Shown in pieces: positions 9,026 through 17,734 of a stretch of DNA of 64,000 bases. The stretch is from Bacillota bacterium (GTDB lineage Bacteria; Bacillota; Clostridia; Lachnospirales; Lachnospiraceae). The stretch's first letter is position 1. Each line of letters begins with the position of its first letter. The position numbers were made by a program, and so were the translations under genes. The notes beneath the pieces are model-generated. The model saw only the letters and a list, made by a program, of their open reading frames with translations, searched no databases and was not told the DNA's origin. The stretch lies in the NCBI GenBank assembly GCA_023423045.1, contig JAFAGA010000086.1, forward strand, positions 1 through 64,000, written 5' to 3'.

Positions 9026-9862
9026 TTACAGCCTCTCCACCGGAACCCATATCTCACTATAGGTATCCGCAGGGTTTTCACAGGGAGGAGCATACATCTC
9101 AATGTTATAGTTGCCCCCAAGCTTATACTCCTTGCAATTAGGCAGCCACTCGTTCCAGATGGCCGTATTCACGTCCTGAAGCGCCTTGGGTAAGGCTCCG
9201 CGGCAGGGAAAAATCGCCCATGAGCCCGCAGGAATTGTCTTCGCAACATACCCTTCCGGGATCTCATTCCAAGGGACATAGTTATCTGCAATAAGATAAT
9301 CAAACCGTTTACCATCGCTATCCATACAAACACCGTACATTCCGCAAACTGTCTTGTCATCCTTCGCCATATGCTCCTGCCAAAAACCAGGTATTTCCTG
9401 ATAGGCTTCCTCAATAGAGAATGTTCTTAATACTCCCATTACCGTAAAAGCTGCTTTTTCTACAATTTTGTACTCAATCATACTTCCGCCCTCCAAGGTT
9501 AATTTTATTCTTACGGGAGCAAATGCTCTAAGGCTCGCCCCCTTTTCCTTTGCAGCGGAGGGTGAGATGCCATGAAACCGCAAAAAGGCCTTTGCAAAGC
9601 TGTCGGGAGAATCATAGCCGTATTTCAGTGCTGCATCAATTACTTTCATGTTCGAGCCGGAAAGCTCCTGGGCCGCCAGGGATAAACGGCGGTTACGGAT
9701 ATATTCCCCTACCGTAAATCCGCACAGCACACTGAATATCCGTTGAAAATGAAAGCTTGAAACATAGGCACATCCGGCAATCTCCTCAATATCCAGCGGC
9801 TCGGTGATATGCTCTTCCATATATCGAAGCGCATTTTGAATCCCTTCTGTCCAACTGTTCAT
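9026..9862 (-). CDS. AraC-family regulator with GyrI-like effector domain
   Basis: A 278-residue soluble regulator. The N-terminal 105 residues are an AraC-type double helix-turn-helix (IEEIAGCAYVSSFHFQRIF ... KYGYDSPDSFAKAF). Residues about 125-278 form a GyrI-like/SOUL ligand-binding domain. The architecture is that of Rob/BmrR-like activators that respond to small amphipathic or toxic compounds. GGAGG stands upstream of the ATG. No clear target gene is adjacent. Confidence 0.88.
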   Translation of the reverse strand: MNSWTEGIQNALRYMEEHITEPLDIEEIAGCAYVSSFHFQRIFSVLCGFTVGEYIRNRRLSLAAQELSGSNMKVIDAALKYGYDSPDSFAKAFLRFHGISPSAAKEKGASLRAFAPVRIKLTLEGGSMIEYKIVEKAAFTVMGVLRTFSIEEAYQEIPGFWQEHMAKDDKTVCGMYGVCMDSDGKRFDYLIADNYVPWNEIPEGYVAKTIPAGSWAIFPCRGALPKALQDVNTAIWNEWLPNCKEYKLGGNYNIEMYAPPCENPADTYSEIWVPVERL

Positions 9863-10003
9863 AGTTAACCTCCTTTCGCTTCATTGCACTTTTCCTCTGC
9901 TGTAATACTATCATAGCACGGTCATAACAAAGTCGCCCGATTTTCTCTGCGCAGATTTGTCAGGCAGCTCTCCAGTATTTATGTATTCTCCCACTCCATA
10001 TAA

Positions 10004-10047
10004 CAGCAAATCCCCAAAGAACAAAAAGTACTTTGAGGATTTTGCTG
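10004..10047 (-). terminator. Hairpin downstream of rsiV
   Basis: Imperfect inverted repeat (10004-10019 with 10031-10047) lying 21 bp beyond the rsiV stop codon. There is no good T-run on the minus strand after it, so termination is uncertain. Confidence 0.4.
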
Positions 10048-10067
10048 CCTTCGATATTTAAATTATA

Positions 10068-10976
10068 CTATTTTATATATTCATTTCCAACTAATATTTC
10101 CGATAAAATATCAGATGGAATAACAAATTCCGCGGTTCCCATATATCCGGGAGCTACCTCATATTTATCAAATGCGATTACCAATTTTCCTTCTTCACTG
10201 ATATAGAAGCCCTGCTCCTTAGAAATTTTCTCAAATGGCTCTACCATATCATCTTGCTCATCAATCCAGTAGATTATATTTTCGTCAGCTTCCATTTGTT
10301 CCTTCATTTGACTTCTGATATTATCACTTATAATATCAATATAAGTGTCGTCCTTGAACAGGCCGGGCAGGGATATCAAGATCTGGTTTTCCTTATCTAT
10401 GGTATCATACTTAAATACAGTGGAAGAAGAACCTACCGTATTTACAACATAGCGGCCGATGGAAAGTATTTTATCCGTGTCAGTTTTAACTACATATCCA
10501 CTGTCCACTCCCATGTGTCCTCCGCCTGCCTGCTCTAATTCTTTCACTTCCTCCATAAACTGGTCATATAATTCCTGACTTTCTTTTAAATATTTTTCAT
10601 TTAAGCTATTTTCTAATTCTTTGTTTTCCAAGCCCTGTATTTCCGGAACCTGCACATTGGCATTATAATTGCCGTCATCCAGTTTATATTCCCTAAAGGT
10701 CAATACCTTAATAATTCCGCCTACCACAGGTACCTTTGCCAATGTATTCGCCAAGACCGGGCTGGTATTTACTCCGGCTGTCAGCAGAACAAATGATGCT
10801 GCCACAGAGGCAGACGCTACCTTAATTATTTTAACTGTATTTTTTCTTTTCATGTTTTTTCTCCCTTGTTGTATTGATGCTCTTACGATAAAGTCTAATT
10901 CTATTGGAACTTGAATATTGTTATATTCCTGTTTCAGTTGTTCCAGTTTTTGCTGTTCCAATTTCTTATCATCCAT
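10068..10976 (-). CDS. rsiV: Anti-sigma factor RsiV-like, DUF3298 protein
   Basis: A 302-residue membrane protein. A charged cytoplasmic N-terminus (1-45), one transmembrane helix (about 48-70) and an extracytoplasmic region with DUF4163/DUF3298 character (about 90-300) are visible. In Bacillus and Clostridioides RsiV holds SigV inactive and is itself the lysozyme receptor: lysozyme binding exposes it to signal peptidase. Here it follows sigV with a 9-bp gap, matching the known sigV-rsiV operon. No zinc-type anti-sigma motif is present, as expected for RsiV. No OatA-like acetyltransferase target is in the window. Confidence 0.8.
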   Translation of the reverse strand: MDDKKLEQQKLEQLKQEYNNIQVPIELDFIVRASIQQGRKNMKRKNTVKIIKVASASVAASFVLLTAGVNTSPVLANTLAKVPVVGGIIKVLTFREYKLDDGNYNANVQVPEIQGLENKELENSLNEKYLKESQELYDQFMEEVKELEQAGGGHMGVDSGYVVKTDTDKILSIGRYVVNTVGSSSTVFKYDTIDKENQILISLPGLFKDDTYIDIISDNIRSQMKEQMEADENIIYWIDEQDDMVEPFEKISKEQGFYISEEGKLVIAFDKYEVAPGYMGTAEFVIPSDILSEILVGNEYIK

Positions 10977-10985
10977 TTTAACCTC

Positions 10986-11474
10986 CTAATCCCCCACATC
11001 CATTGATATGCGTAACATTTCTAACGCTTTATAGAGTCTTGTTTTTACCGTATTAACATTTTCATCTACAATCTCCGCTATTTCTTTTAGCTTTAACTCT
11101 TCAAAAAACCTTAATATCACAATACTTCTATAATTATCGGGCAGGGCTTCTAACGCCTTCTTTAAGTCCACATCAGAGTACTGATCCATTACACCTTCAT
11201 CATGATTCAGTAAAAATTCTTCATCCGTGATTATTTCTCTTTTTCTCTTCCGGAGAAAATCCAATGAAACGTTAACAATAATCCTATAAAACCAGGCCTT
11301 TATGTAACTGTCATTTTTTAAGGAATCAATCGATGAAAAGGCTTTATAGATAGACTCTTGAACAACATCTAAGGCATCATCCGAACTCTTTACATAGCTA
11401 TAAGCCAGTCTGTAAAATAACTTTTGATTATTAATGATATAGTCTTCCAGTTGATTTTGTAAATTAGTTGCCAT
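10986..11474 (-). CDS. sigV: ECF RNA polymerase sigma factor, SigV-like
   Basis: A 162-residue ECF sigma factor. Region 2 (about 20-85) includes DALDVVQESIYKAF and the promoter-melting stretch FYRIIVNVSLDFLRKR; region 4 (about 108-158) includes ALPDNYRSIVILRF and a recognition helix ending KTRLYKALEML. It is followed at once by an RsiV-like anti-sigma factor. An ECF-type promoter in front suggests self-activation. Assignment as SigV rests on the partner protein. Confidence 0.85.
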   Translation of the reverse strand: MATNLQNQLEDYIINNQKLFYRLAYSYVKSSDDALDVVQESIYKAFSSIDSLKNDSYIKAWFYRIIVNVSLDFLRKRKREIITDEEFLLNHDEGVMDQYSDVDLKKALEALPDNYRSIVILRFFEELKLKEIAEIVDENVNTVKTRLYKALEMLRISMDVGD

Positions 11475-11500
11475 CCTTACGAGTTTCTCCCTTCAGCTGA

Positions 11501-11521
11501 AAAGATGCCTTTTTCATCTTT
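11501..11521 (-). other. 5' leader hairpin of sigV
   Basis: AAAGATG and CATCTTT form a 7-bp stem in the short sigV leader, upstream of the GGGAG ribosome binding site. Confidence 0.3.
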
Positions 11522-11530
11522 CAATATATA

Positions 11531-11557
11531 GACGTAGCTATGATATAAAAAGTTTTA
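11531..11557 (-). promoter_or_regulatory. ECF-type promoter of sigV-rsiV
   Basis: The minus strand reads AAAACT, then CGTC 17 bp downstream of the AAAC core (gttt at 11552-11555, gacg at 11531-11534). This fits the AAC/CGTC signature of ECF promoters, including SigV, and implies autoregulation. Confidence 0.6.
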
Positions 11558-11565
11558 ATTTAAGT

Positions 11566-11605
11566 TAAAAAGAAGAACAGATTACTCAATAAGCTAATCT
11601 GTTCT
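11566..11605 (-). terminator. Terminator of the leftward purine operon
   Basis: AGAACAGATTA (11574-11584) pairs perfectly with TAATCTGTTCT (11595-11605). On the minus strand the stem is followed by CTTCTTTTTAAC. It lies 7 bp beyond the xanthine dehydrogenase stop codon. Confidence 0.8.
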
Positions 11606-11611
11606 CCGGTC

Positions 11612-14215
11612 TTACTTATGATAATAGGTATTCTCTAACGGCAGCTTCGTTCTGAATACACCGTCTTTTTTATAATAGGCATTCTGGCAGGCGGGAGCTC
11701 CCATAACCGCCACAATCTCGCCCACACCTTTGGCACCGTAGGCCAGGTCCGTCCTGTTCTTCTCAACCAGATGCATCTCTATCTCCGGCATCTGGCTGGC
11801 CTTAAATAGTCCCAGTGTTCCCAGCTTCACCTTTGGCACTCCGTTATTCAGGGGGAAATCCTCCGTTAAACCATAGCCGAGAGCCATGGCGGCCCCTCCT
11901 TCAATCTGCCCTGTTAAGCTAAGGGGATTGATGGCTTTTCCCACATCGTGGGCAGCAACAATTTTCACCACCTTGCCCTCCTGATCCAGAATATAAAGCT
12001 GGGTGGCATAACCGTATGCCACATGGCTTACAGGGTTCGGCTTGGGAGATCCCATGGGATCGGACTTGAATTCATATTCTCCCTTGTACTCTTTCCCCTC
12101 TAATTCCTCAAGGGTCAATCCGCTATCCAGATCCGCCTTTAACTCAGATGCGGAGCGGTGTGCGGCCTCACCGGCAAATACCGTCTGTCTGGAGGCTGTT
12201 GTTGTTCCGGAATCCGGCGTATATTTTGTGTCAGGCTGTTCAACGATCACTTTGTCTCTGGGAAGTCCCGCCGTCTCGCATACCATCTGAAGCAATACTG
12301 TCTGCAGTCCCTGGCCGATGGCTGCGGCAGAGGACCGGACATAAACCTTGCCGTCCGCAATCTTCAGATTGCAGCGTCCGATATCGGTTACACCCACACC
12401 AAGACCGGCATTCTTCATACCGCTGGCAATTCCTACATAGTAGTTGGGGTCGGCCTCGTATTTATCAAAAGCCTCCTTTACCACCTCCAAGGTCTCCGCC
12501 ATTGCAGTGCCTTCGTCCGCAATCTGCCCGTTCGGCAAAGACTGGCCGGGGCGGATTGCATTGCGGTAGCGAATCTCCCAGCCGGAGATTCCGGCCTTCT
12601 CCGCCAGCAAACTGATCAACGGCTCCACAACCGCACAGGACTGGGTAACACCAAAGCCACGGAAGGCTCCGGCAGGCGGATTGTTCGTATAATATGCATT
12701 CCCTTCCACATCCACGCTCTGGTAATTATAAGGTCCGCCGATATGGGTACAGGCTCTTTGCAATACAGGTCCTCCAAGAGAGCCATAGGCTCCGGTATCC
12801 GAGGTAAGGCGGGCCTTTAACCCCTGGATAATGCCGTTCTCATCACAGCCGATCTTACAATAAATCTCCATCGCATGACGCTTCGGATGATAGTTGATGC
12901 TTTCCTGACGGCTGAAGAAAACCTTGACCGGACGTTTGGTAAGATATGCGCACAGAGCAGCCTGATGCTGAACACTCATATCCTCCTTGCCTCCGAAGCC
13001 TCCTCCGACAATTGCGCTCTGAATACGGACCGCCTCCTGAGGCAGTCCCAGGTATGCGCTGATTTCATGGTTTTCGTCATACACACTCTGTCCGCCGGTG
13101 ATCACAAATACCCCGTCTCCGTCCGGCATTGCCACCGCTGTCTCCGGCTCCATAAAAGCATGCTCCGTCGGAGGCAGCAAAAATGTGGCTTCTACCGTAT
13201 ATTTTGAATTCGCAAGGGCTTTCCCCGCATCCCCGCGCTTTACTTCCTGATGGCTAAAGAGATTATTCTCCGGCACGACAAATTGTCCGAAAAGCTGGTA
13301 GCCTTCCCCATGGACCTGGGGGGCTCCGGATTCTCTTGCCTCGCTGGGTGAACATACGGGGGTCAGCTCCTCGTACTCAATCTCTACCGCCTTTACGGCC
13401 TCCATGGCCTGTTCCCTGGTCTCCGCCACTACCATGGCCAGGGTATCACCGATGCATTTTGTCACCTCGCCCACCGCGATCATTCCCGGCCAATCCTTGG
13501 CGAGATGCCCGATATAACGTTTCCCGGGAATATCCTCGGCGGTATAGACCGCCACAACTCCCGGAAGCGCAAGTGCCTTGCCGGTATTGATGGAAAGAAC
13601 CTTCGCCCTGGGATATTTGCTGAATACATTCTTGCCGTATAGCATTCCCTCAAAGGAATAATCATCCGCATACATGGCGGTGCCAAGGGTCTTGGGTATC
13701 GCATCCACACGGGGTACCTTTCCCCCGATGCGAATCTCCTGCGCCTCTTCCGGAATCGGGGTTCCCTCTCTCAGCATTTTTGCCGCCAGCAGAATGGCTT
13801 CCTCAATCTTGATATAGCCGGTACAGCGGCACATATTGTTGCGGATGGCAAATCTGACCTCTTCCCTGGAAGGATCAGGGCTTTGATCAATCAGACATTT
13901 GCCGCACACCACCATTCCGGGAATGCAGAAGCCGCATTGTACCGCTCCTGCCTGGGCAAAGGCATAACCGAACACATCCCTCTCCCTGTCGGTAAAGCCT
14001 TCAATCGTCTGTATCTTCTTCCCTTCCAGCTTTGAAAGCTTTTGCACGCAGGAACGGAAGGTCTTTCCATCAATGATAACCGTACAGGTTCCGCACGCTC
14101 CCTCCTTACAGCCATTCTTCACGGAAGTGATTTTAAGCTCATCACGAAGAAAATCCATGAGCCCCATGTCCTTTTCCGACTCGTATATCCGGCCATTAAT
14201 ATTAACTGAATACAT
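11612..14215 (-). CDS. Selenium-type xanthine dehydrogenase, fused 2Fe-2S and molybdenum subunits
   Basis: An 867-residue molybdenum hydroxylase. Residues 1-75 form a plant-type 2Fe-2S ferredoxin domain (CKEGACGTC plus a later Cys). Residues about 80-150 form the second 2Fe-2S domain (CGFCIPG and CRCTG). From about 165 onward the molybdopterin-binding domains follow, with GGGFGGKED and GAFRGFG motifs and the C-terminal AKGVGE that carries the catalytic Glu. There is no FAD domain. This is the arrangement of the selenium-dependent xanthine dehydrogenase family (E. coli XdhD is a relative). No in-frame TGA exists, so selenium would be a cofactor atom, not selenocysteine. The ATG at 14215 with GGAAGG is preferred over 14266. 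It would oxidise or reduce purines (xanthine, urate). Confidence 0.88.
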   Translation of the reverse strand: MYSVNINGRIYESEKDMGLMDFLRDELKITSVKNGCKEGACGTCTVIIDGKTFRSCVQKLSKLEGKKIQTIEGFTDRERDVFGYAFAQAGAVQCGFCIPGMVVCGKCLIDQSPDPSREEVRFAIRNNMCRCTGYIKIEEAILLAAKMLREGTPIPEEAQEIRIGGKVPRVDAIPKTLGTAMYADDYSFEGMLYGKNVFSKYPRAKVLSINTGKALALPGVVAVYTAEDIPGKRYIGHLAKDWPGMIAVGEVTKCIGDTLAMVVAETREQAMEAVKAVEIEYEELTPVCSPSEARESGAPQVHGEGYQLFGQFVVPENNLFSHQEVKRGDAGKALANSKYTVEATFLLPPTEHAFMEPETAVAMPDGDGVFVITGGQSVYDENHEISAYLGLPQEAVRIQSAIVGGGFGGKEDMSVQHQAALCAYLTKRPVKVFFSRQESINYHPKRHAMEIYCKIGCDENGIIQGLKARLTSDTGAYGSLGGPVLQRACTHIGGPYNYQSVDVEGNAYYTNNPPAGAFRGFGVTQSCAVVEPLISLLAEKAGISGWEIRYRNAIRPGQSLPNGQIADEGTAMAETLEVVKEAFDKYEADPNYYVGIASGMKNAGLGVGVTDIGRCNLKIADGKVYVRSSAAAIGQGLQTVLLQMVCETAGLPRDKVIVEQPDTKYTPDSGTTTASRQTVFAGEAAHRSASELKADLDSGLTLEELEGKEYKGEYEFKSDPMGSPKPNPVSHVAYGYATQLYILDQEGKVVKIVAAHDVGKAINPLSLTGQIEGGAAMALGYGLTEDFPLNNGVPKVKLGTLGLFKASQMPEIEMHLVEKNRTDLAYGAKGVGEIVAVMGAPACQNAYYKKDGVFRTKLPLENTYYHK

Positions 14216-14258
14216 ATCCGATACCTTCCTTTCCAGGGATTTGGTCTTTTCAAAATCC

Positions 14259-14837
14259 TCATACATTACTTTTCATATCAATATCAATTAATTCCTTTGC
14301 GTCCTCAGCCGGAACCAGCACTGCATCAGAGAGATGATTTTTTATAATCTTCCTTCCGCCCACATCCCCGGTCAGAGCAAGCAGCTCCTCATAGTATTTC
14401 TTTCCGAAGATACATGGGTTCCCTGCAATTCCTTCATAGGATAAGGCCGCTATGCTTTTTTCGGATGATTGAAAACTCCTTATTAAACTCATGATTGAGG
14501 AGGCACGGAGATAGGGCTGATCGCATACACCGAACATAACCCCCTCCAGCATCGGTTCCTGCTCCAGTGCCTTTAAAAGTCCCAGCTGCAGGGAAAGGGA
14601 AATCCCCAGCTCCGGTTCCCTGTTAATTACCGGAAGGAAGCCGTACTGCGGCGCCGAAGCCTGAATCTCATCGTACTGTGTCACTATGATCTTAGGAGCC
14701 AGGGGCATTTCTTGCATAAGCCTCAAGATATGCAAATACATCCTGCTGCCATCAATCGTATCCAGCAGCTTTATTCCCCGGTATCTGGTGCTGTTACCAG
14801 CTGCCAGAAGTACAATACCTATATTCTTTGAACTGAT
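14259..14837 (-). CDS. MobA-like nucleotidyltransferase (MocA/YgfJ type) with a non-canonical start
   Basis: Molybdenum cofactor nucleotidyltransferase-like protein. The first canonical in-frame start is ATG 14741, but the conserved nucleotide-binding motif LLAAGNSTRYRGIK is encoded upstream in the same frame (about 14769-14810). The frame stays open to a TGA at 14844-14846, with only ATC, ATA, ATT or CTG codons as possible starts. ATC at 14837 lies nine bases after GGGGAG, ideal spacing. Either an unusual start codon is used or a base was lost near 14830-14850. MocA/YgfJ proteins load CTP or GTP onto molybdopterin for xanthine dehydrogenase-type enzymes, which fits the adjacent hydroxylase. 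Length would be 192 residues, normal for the family. Confidence 0.75.
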   Translation of the reverse strand: MSSKNIGIVLLAAGNSTRYRGIKLLDTIDGSRMYLHILRLMQEMPLAPKIIVTQYDEIQASAPQYGFLPVINREPELGISLSLQLGLLKALEQEPMLEGVMFGVCDQPYLRASSIMSLIRSFQSSEKSIAALSYEGIAGNPCIFGKKYYEELLALTGDVGGRKIIKNHLSDAVLVPAEDAKELIDIDMKSNV

Positions 14838-14892
14838 TGAGCCTCACTCCCCACTATCTGTACTATTCTATATAATATTCAGCCAATCCTCT

Positions 14893-16221
14893 TTACTCTG
14901 ATGCCCTCTCTGCATTCTTACGGGGCAGCAGCTGATTTAACAGGATTGCTGCCAGAGCAGCCAATACCACCGGAGATTTTCCGAATATGGTGGTCACCCA
15001 TGCGGGAAACTGCGCCAGACTTTCGCTCACCTGAGTCAGTCCCATGCCCAAGGCCACTGAAAGCCCTACAATCGAAGAGCTGCGATAGCTGAGAGGTTCC
15101 TGAAATATCAGCTTCAATCCCGTCATAGCGATGGAGGCAAATACGGAAATCGTAGCTCCTCCCAGCACGCATTGGGGAATCGTTGTTAACAGCGCGGAGA
15201 ACTTCGGTACTAATCCCGCAAGCAGCATCAGCAGGGCTGCCAGCCCAAACACCATTCGGTTCACCACCTTTGTCGTGGCTACGATACCAACATTCTGGCT
15301 GTAGGTGGCGGTTGACAATCCTCCTAAAAAAGAACCCAGAATATTCGTCAGGCCATATGCCATAATTCCTCCCTGAAGCTCCTTGTCCGTAGGTTCCCGG
15401 TCCATGCCCCCTGTTGTAGTGGCCGTAAAATCTCCGATCGCCTGAACGGAATTGATTATGAACAATATGGACATTGCCACAATGCTTGAAAATTCAAAGT
15501 TGATTCCAAAATGCATCACTTCCGGAAGATGGAACAGGCCTGCGGTTTTGACACTGCTAAAATCGATCATACCCAGGCAAAGCGCTGCTATATAGCCCGC
15601 AATAATGCCAAATAAAATTGATGCTATCTTGAGAATTCCCCTGGAAAAATGATTCAGAACTGTTACGACCACCAGGGTGAATATCGCCACCAGCCAATTC
15701 TTCCAGGAACCATAGGAGGGATTTCCCGCTCCTCCCGCCATGTAATTTACTGCCGTAGGATACAGGGACAAACCAATTGTAAATACTACAGTCCCGGTAA
15801 TTAAAGGCGGAAAGAGAATTCGAAGCTTCTTTACAAAGACACCCACAATAACCGCGCAAATACCGCCGATCAGCTGGGCTCCCAATATTGTTGCAATATC
15901 ATAGCTGCCTGCGATCGCCTGCAGCGTGGGCAGATATGCAAAGCTTACGCCTAGAATCACCGGCAGACCCGACCCTAATTTCCCCGCAATGGGAAAGACC
16001 TGTACTACCGTAGAGATGGCTGCGATCACCAGGGATGCCTGTACAAGTATTACTCTGTCGCTCTGGTTCAAACCGGCTACGCCTGAGACGATGAGTGCCG
16101 GTGTCACGCAGCCGACAATCATCGCAACTAAATGCTGCAGTGATAACGGAAGTAATTGGCTAAACCTTGGTATCCCGTTTAACTCAAAAACAGATCCATA
16201 CTGTCTATTCTTATTCTTCAT
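14893..16221 (-). CDS. NCS2 purine (xanthine/urate) permease
   Basis: A 442-residue nucleobase:cation symporter-2 with about 12-14 membrane helices. The family signature is visible as QNVGIVATTKV in the last third; the first helix region has the conserved LQHLVAM. Members carry uracil, xanthine or uric acid; the purine operon context favours xanthine or urate (compare XanQ, UacT). The ATG at 16221 is selected by GGAGG at 16228-16232. It sits between the MobA-like gene and a TetR regulator. Confidence 0.9.
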   Translation of the reverse strand: MKNKNRQYGSVFELNGIPRFSQLLPLSLQHLVAMIVGCVTPALIVSGVAGLNQSDRVILVQASLVIAAISTVVQVFPIAGKLGSGLPVILGVSFAYLPTLQAIAGSYDIATILGAQLIGGICAVIVGVFVKKLRILFPPLITGTVVFTIGLSLYPTAVNYMAGGAGNPSYGSWKNWLVAIFTLVVVTVLNHFSRGILKIASILFGIIAGYIAALCLGMIDFSSVKTAGLFHLPEVMHFGINFEFSSIVAMSILFIINSVQAIGDFTATTTGGMDREPTDKELQGGIMAYGLTNILGSFLGGLSTATYSQNVGIVATTKVVNRMVFGLAALLMLLAGLVPKFSALLTTIPQCVLGGATISVFASIAMTGLKLIFQEPLSYRSSSIVGLSVALGMGLTQVSESLAQFPAWVTTIFGKSPVVLAALAAILLNQLLPRKNAERASE

Positions 16222-16290
16222 TCTATCCTCCAAGATGTGCTATATTATGTCCTATGTCTGTTCTTATCCGGTCAGCCAGCTGACTTCGGG

Positions 16291-16467
16291 TCAAAAATCT
16301 CCCGACCTTGCTCCTTTATAACAGTCCTGTTTCACTGCTAATTCTCCATTTACAAATATATAGGAAAAACCGGTTGCCATATGAATCGGATCCCGGTAGG
16401 TTGCTTTCGTGCTTATCTTCTCCAACTCAAATATATAATATCTGCCTGTACCAGATGGCAGGACCGA
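16291..16467 (-). pseudogene. C-terminal remnant of a D-aminoacylase-like amidohydrolase
   Basis: The space between the permease and the TetR gene encodes 58 residues in the TetR frame, directly after its TGA stop. The segment contains TYRDPIHMATGF and YIFVNGELAV followed by a Gly-Ala-Arg-rich end, the hallmark tail of N-acyl-D-amino-acid deacylases and related amidohydrolases. No start codon, metal ligands or rest of the enzyme are present. I read it as a leftover from a deleted gene of this operon. Confidence 0.6.
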
Positions 16468-17130
16468 TCATTGCTGCGGCTTCAGGCTGTTAATCTGCTT
16501 CAGCATGAGCTGCTTGCACATATTAAAATATCCTTCTACATCAAATTCATCCTTGTTGATCATGTATTGAATGGTCGCACCTTCCATCAGTGAGATAAAG
16601 GTGAAGGGAATCAGTTCCCGGCTTTTTGCATCCAGCCACGGGCAATATTTGTCCAGCATCTCCCTAATCTCACACTTCCATATGGTATAGGATTGGTTGA
16701 ACTTCTCATGGACTTCATTGTTAATTTTACTCTGCACCCAGAAATCAACCTCGGCAAAATCATATTTGGGTTTTGTCATAATCAGCCTTTTCTTCTGGTT
16801 GATAAATACATCCAGCTGACTGTCGAGATTGTCTTTGCTGTGCTTTTTTTCTTTGCGGCGCGCATCGTAGCACTCTTCAAAAATATAATCCTGAAGAGCC
16901 AGCATCAGTTCATTTTTTGTCTTATAATAATAATGGACATTGGACTGAACCATCTTTGCCCTTTCGGCAATCAGATGCATCCTGGTTCCGGCAATGGTCT
17001 GCTTATTAACCACATCCAGAGCAGCGTTCATAATACGCTTATTCTGAACATTGCCGATCTCTGAGTTCAGCTCCGTTTCACTGTTTTTCTTTGTTATCCT
17101 TTTGGAACTCTTCTTCGATGTTTCCTCCAT
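16468..17130 (-). CDS. TetR-family regulator of the purine locus
   Basis: A 220-residue regulator. After a Lys/Ser/Glu-rich tail (1-28) comes a TetR helix-turn-helix (about 30-80: IMNAALDVV ... VHYYYKTKNELMLAL), then an all-helical ligand domain. It is embedded in the leftward purine operon, so it is the best candidate to control both arms, perhaps with a purine ligand; this is inference. The ATG at 17130 (MEETSK) with GGAG six bases upstream is preferred over 17142, whose upstream G-run is too close. Confidence 0.85.
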   Translation of the reverse strand: MEETSKKSSKRITKKNSETELNSEIGNVQNKRIMNAALDVVNKQTIAGTRMHLIAERAKMVQSNVHYYYKTKNELMLALQDYIFEECYDARRKEKKHSKDNLDSQLDVFINQKKRLIMTKPKYDFAEVDFWVQSKINNEVHEKFNQSYTIWKCEIREMLDKYCPWLDAKSRELIPFTFISLMEGATIQYMINKDEFDVEGYFNMCKQLMLKQINSLKPQQ

Positions 17131-17156
17131 TCGTATCTCCATTCCCCCGCCTTATG

Positions 17157-17260
17157 ACAGCTTCTGATCCCAATCGGCTGCCTTATGAAGCTGTTGTCCG
17201 ATGCCAAAACGGCTGCAGACCCTCCCTGCCGCAGATATGCTGCGGCAGAGAATCTGCTTG
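17157..17260 (-). repeat. Structured spacer with nested hairpins between ridA and the TetR gene
   Basis: Two stems are seen: ACAGCTTC (17157-17164) with GAAGCTGT (17187-17194), and CTGCCGCAG (17226-17234) with CTGCGGCAG (17240-17248). The second sits inside weaker outer pairing between GATGCC and GGCATC. No T-run follows, so this looks like an mRNA processing or stability element rather than a simple terminator. Confidence 0.5.
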
Positions 17261-17296
17261 CTATGGCATCTGTTTTATCGTGTTGCGTTTCCTGTC

Positions 17297-17680
17297 TTAT
17301 TCGGATTTTACGGCAATCGCTTCGATCTCCACCAATCCGCCCTTAGGCAGTTTTGCTACCTGAACGCAGGAACGGGCAGGTGTTTTCCCTTGAAAATATT
17401 CCGCATAAATAGCATTTACTGTGGCAAAATCATTCATATCCTGTAAAAACACCGTTGTCTTTATGACATCCTGATAAGTTAAGCCTGCTTCCTTCAGGAT
17501 CTCTCCGAGATTTTTCAAGCTCAGATGGGCCTGTGCCTCCACTCCTTCCGCCATCTCTCCGGTTACAGGGTCAAGACCTAGCTGACCGGAGGTAAACAGA
17601 AAATCTTCTACCTTCACCGCATGAACATACGGTCCAACTGCTGCCGGCGCATTCGCTGCGTTAATAACTTCCTTCTTCAT
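17297..17680 (-). CDS. ridA: RidA family enamine/imine deaminase
   Basis: A 127-residue YjgF/YER057c/UK114 protein. Family motifs are clear: GPYVHAVKV early, SGQLGLDP in the middle, and the C-terminal arginine motif PARSCVQVAKLPKGG whose Arg binds the substrate carboxylate. RidA hydrolyses 2-aminoacrylate and similar enamines to keto acids and ammonia. In this locus the diaminopropionate ammonia-lyase (24183-25391) generates 2-aminoacrylate, which gives RidA a direct job. The ATG at 17680 follows GGAGG. Confidence 0.92.
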   Translation of the reverse strand: MKKEVINAANAPAAVGPYVHAVKVEDFLFTSGQLGLDPVTGEMAEGVEAQAHLSLKNLGEILKEAGLTYQDVIKTTVFLQDMNDFATVNAIYAEYFQGKTPARSCVQVAKLPKGGLVEIEAIAVKSE

Positions 17681-17734
17681 ATAAAAACCTCCATCCTGCC
17701 GCTTTGCGGCATATAATTTCATTCATTCCCAATT

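Noticed and set aside
12158..12820. Long open frame of 220 codons on the plus strand within the xanthine dehydrogenase gene
   Set aside because: It lies antisense to a well-conserved gene and its translation has no family features; it is a codon-bias shadow.
11612..14215. Selenocysteine codon in the xanthine dehydrogenase
   Set aside because: The frame has no internal TGA; selenium in this family is a cofactor atom, not a coded residue.
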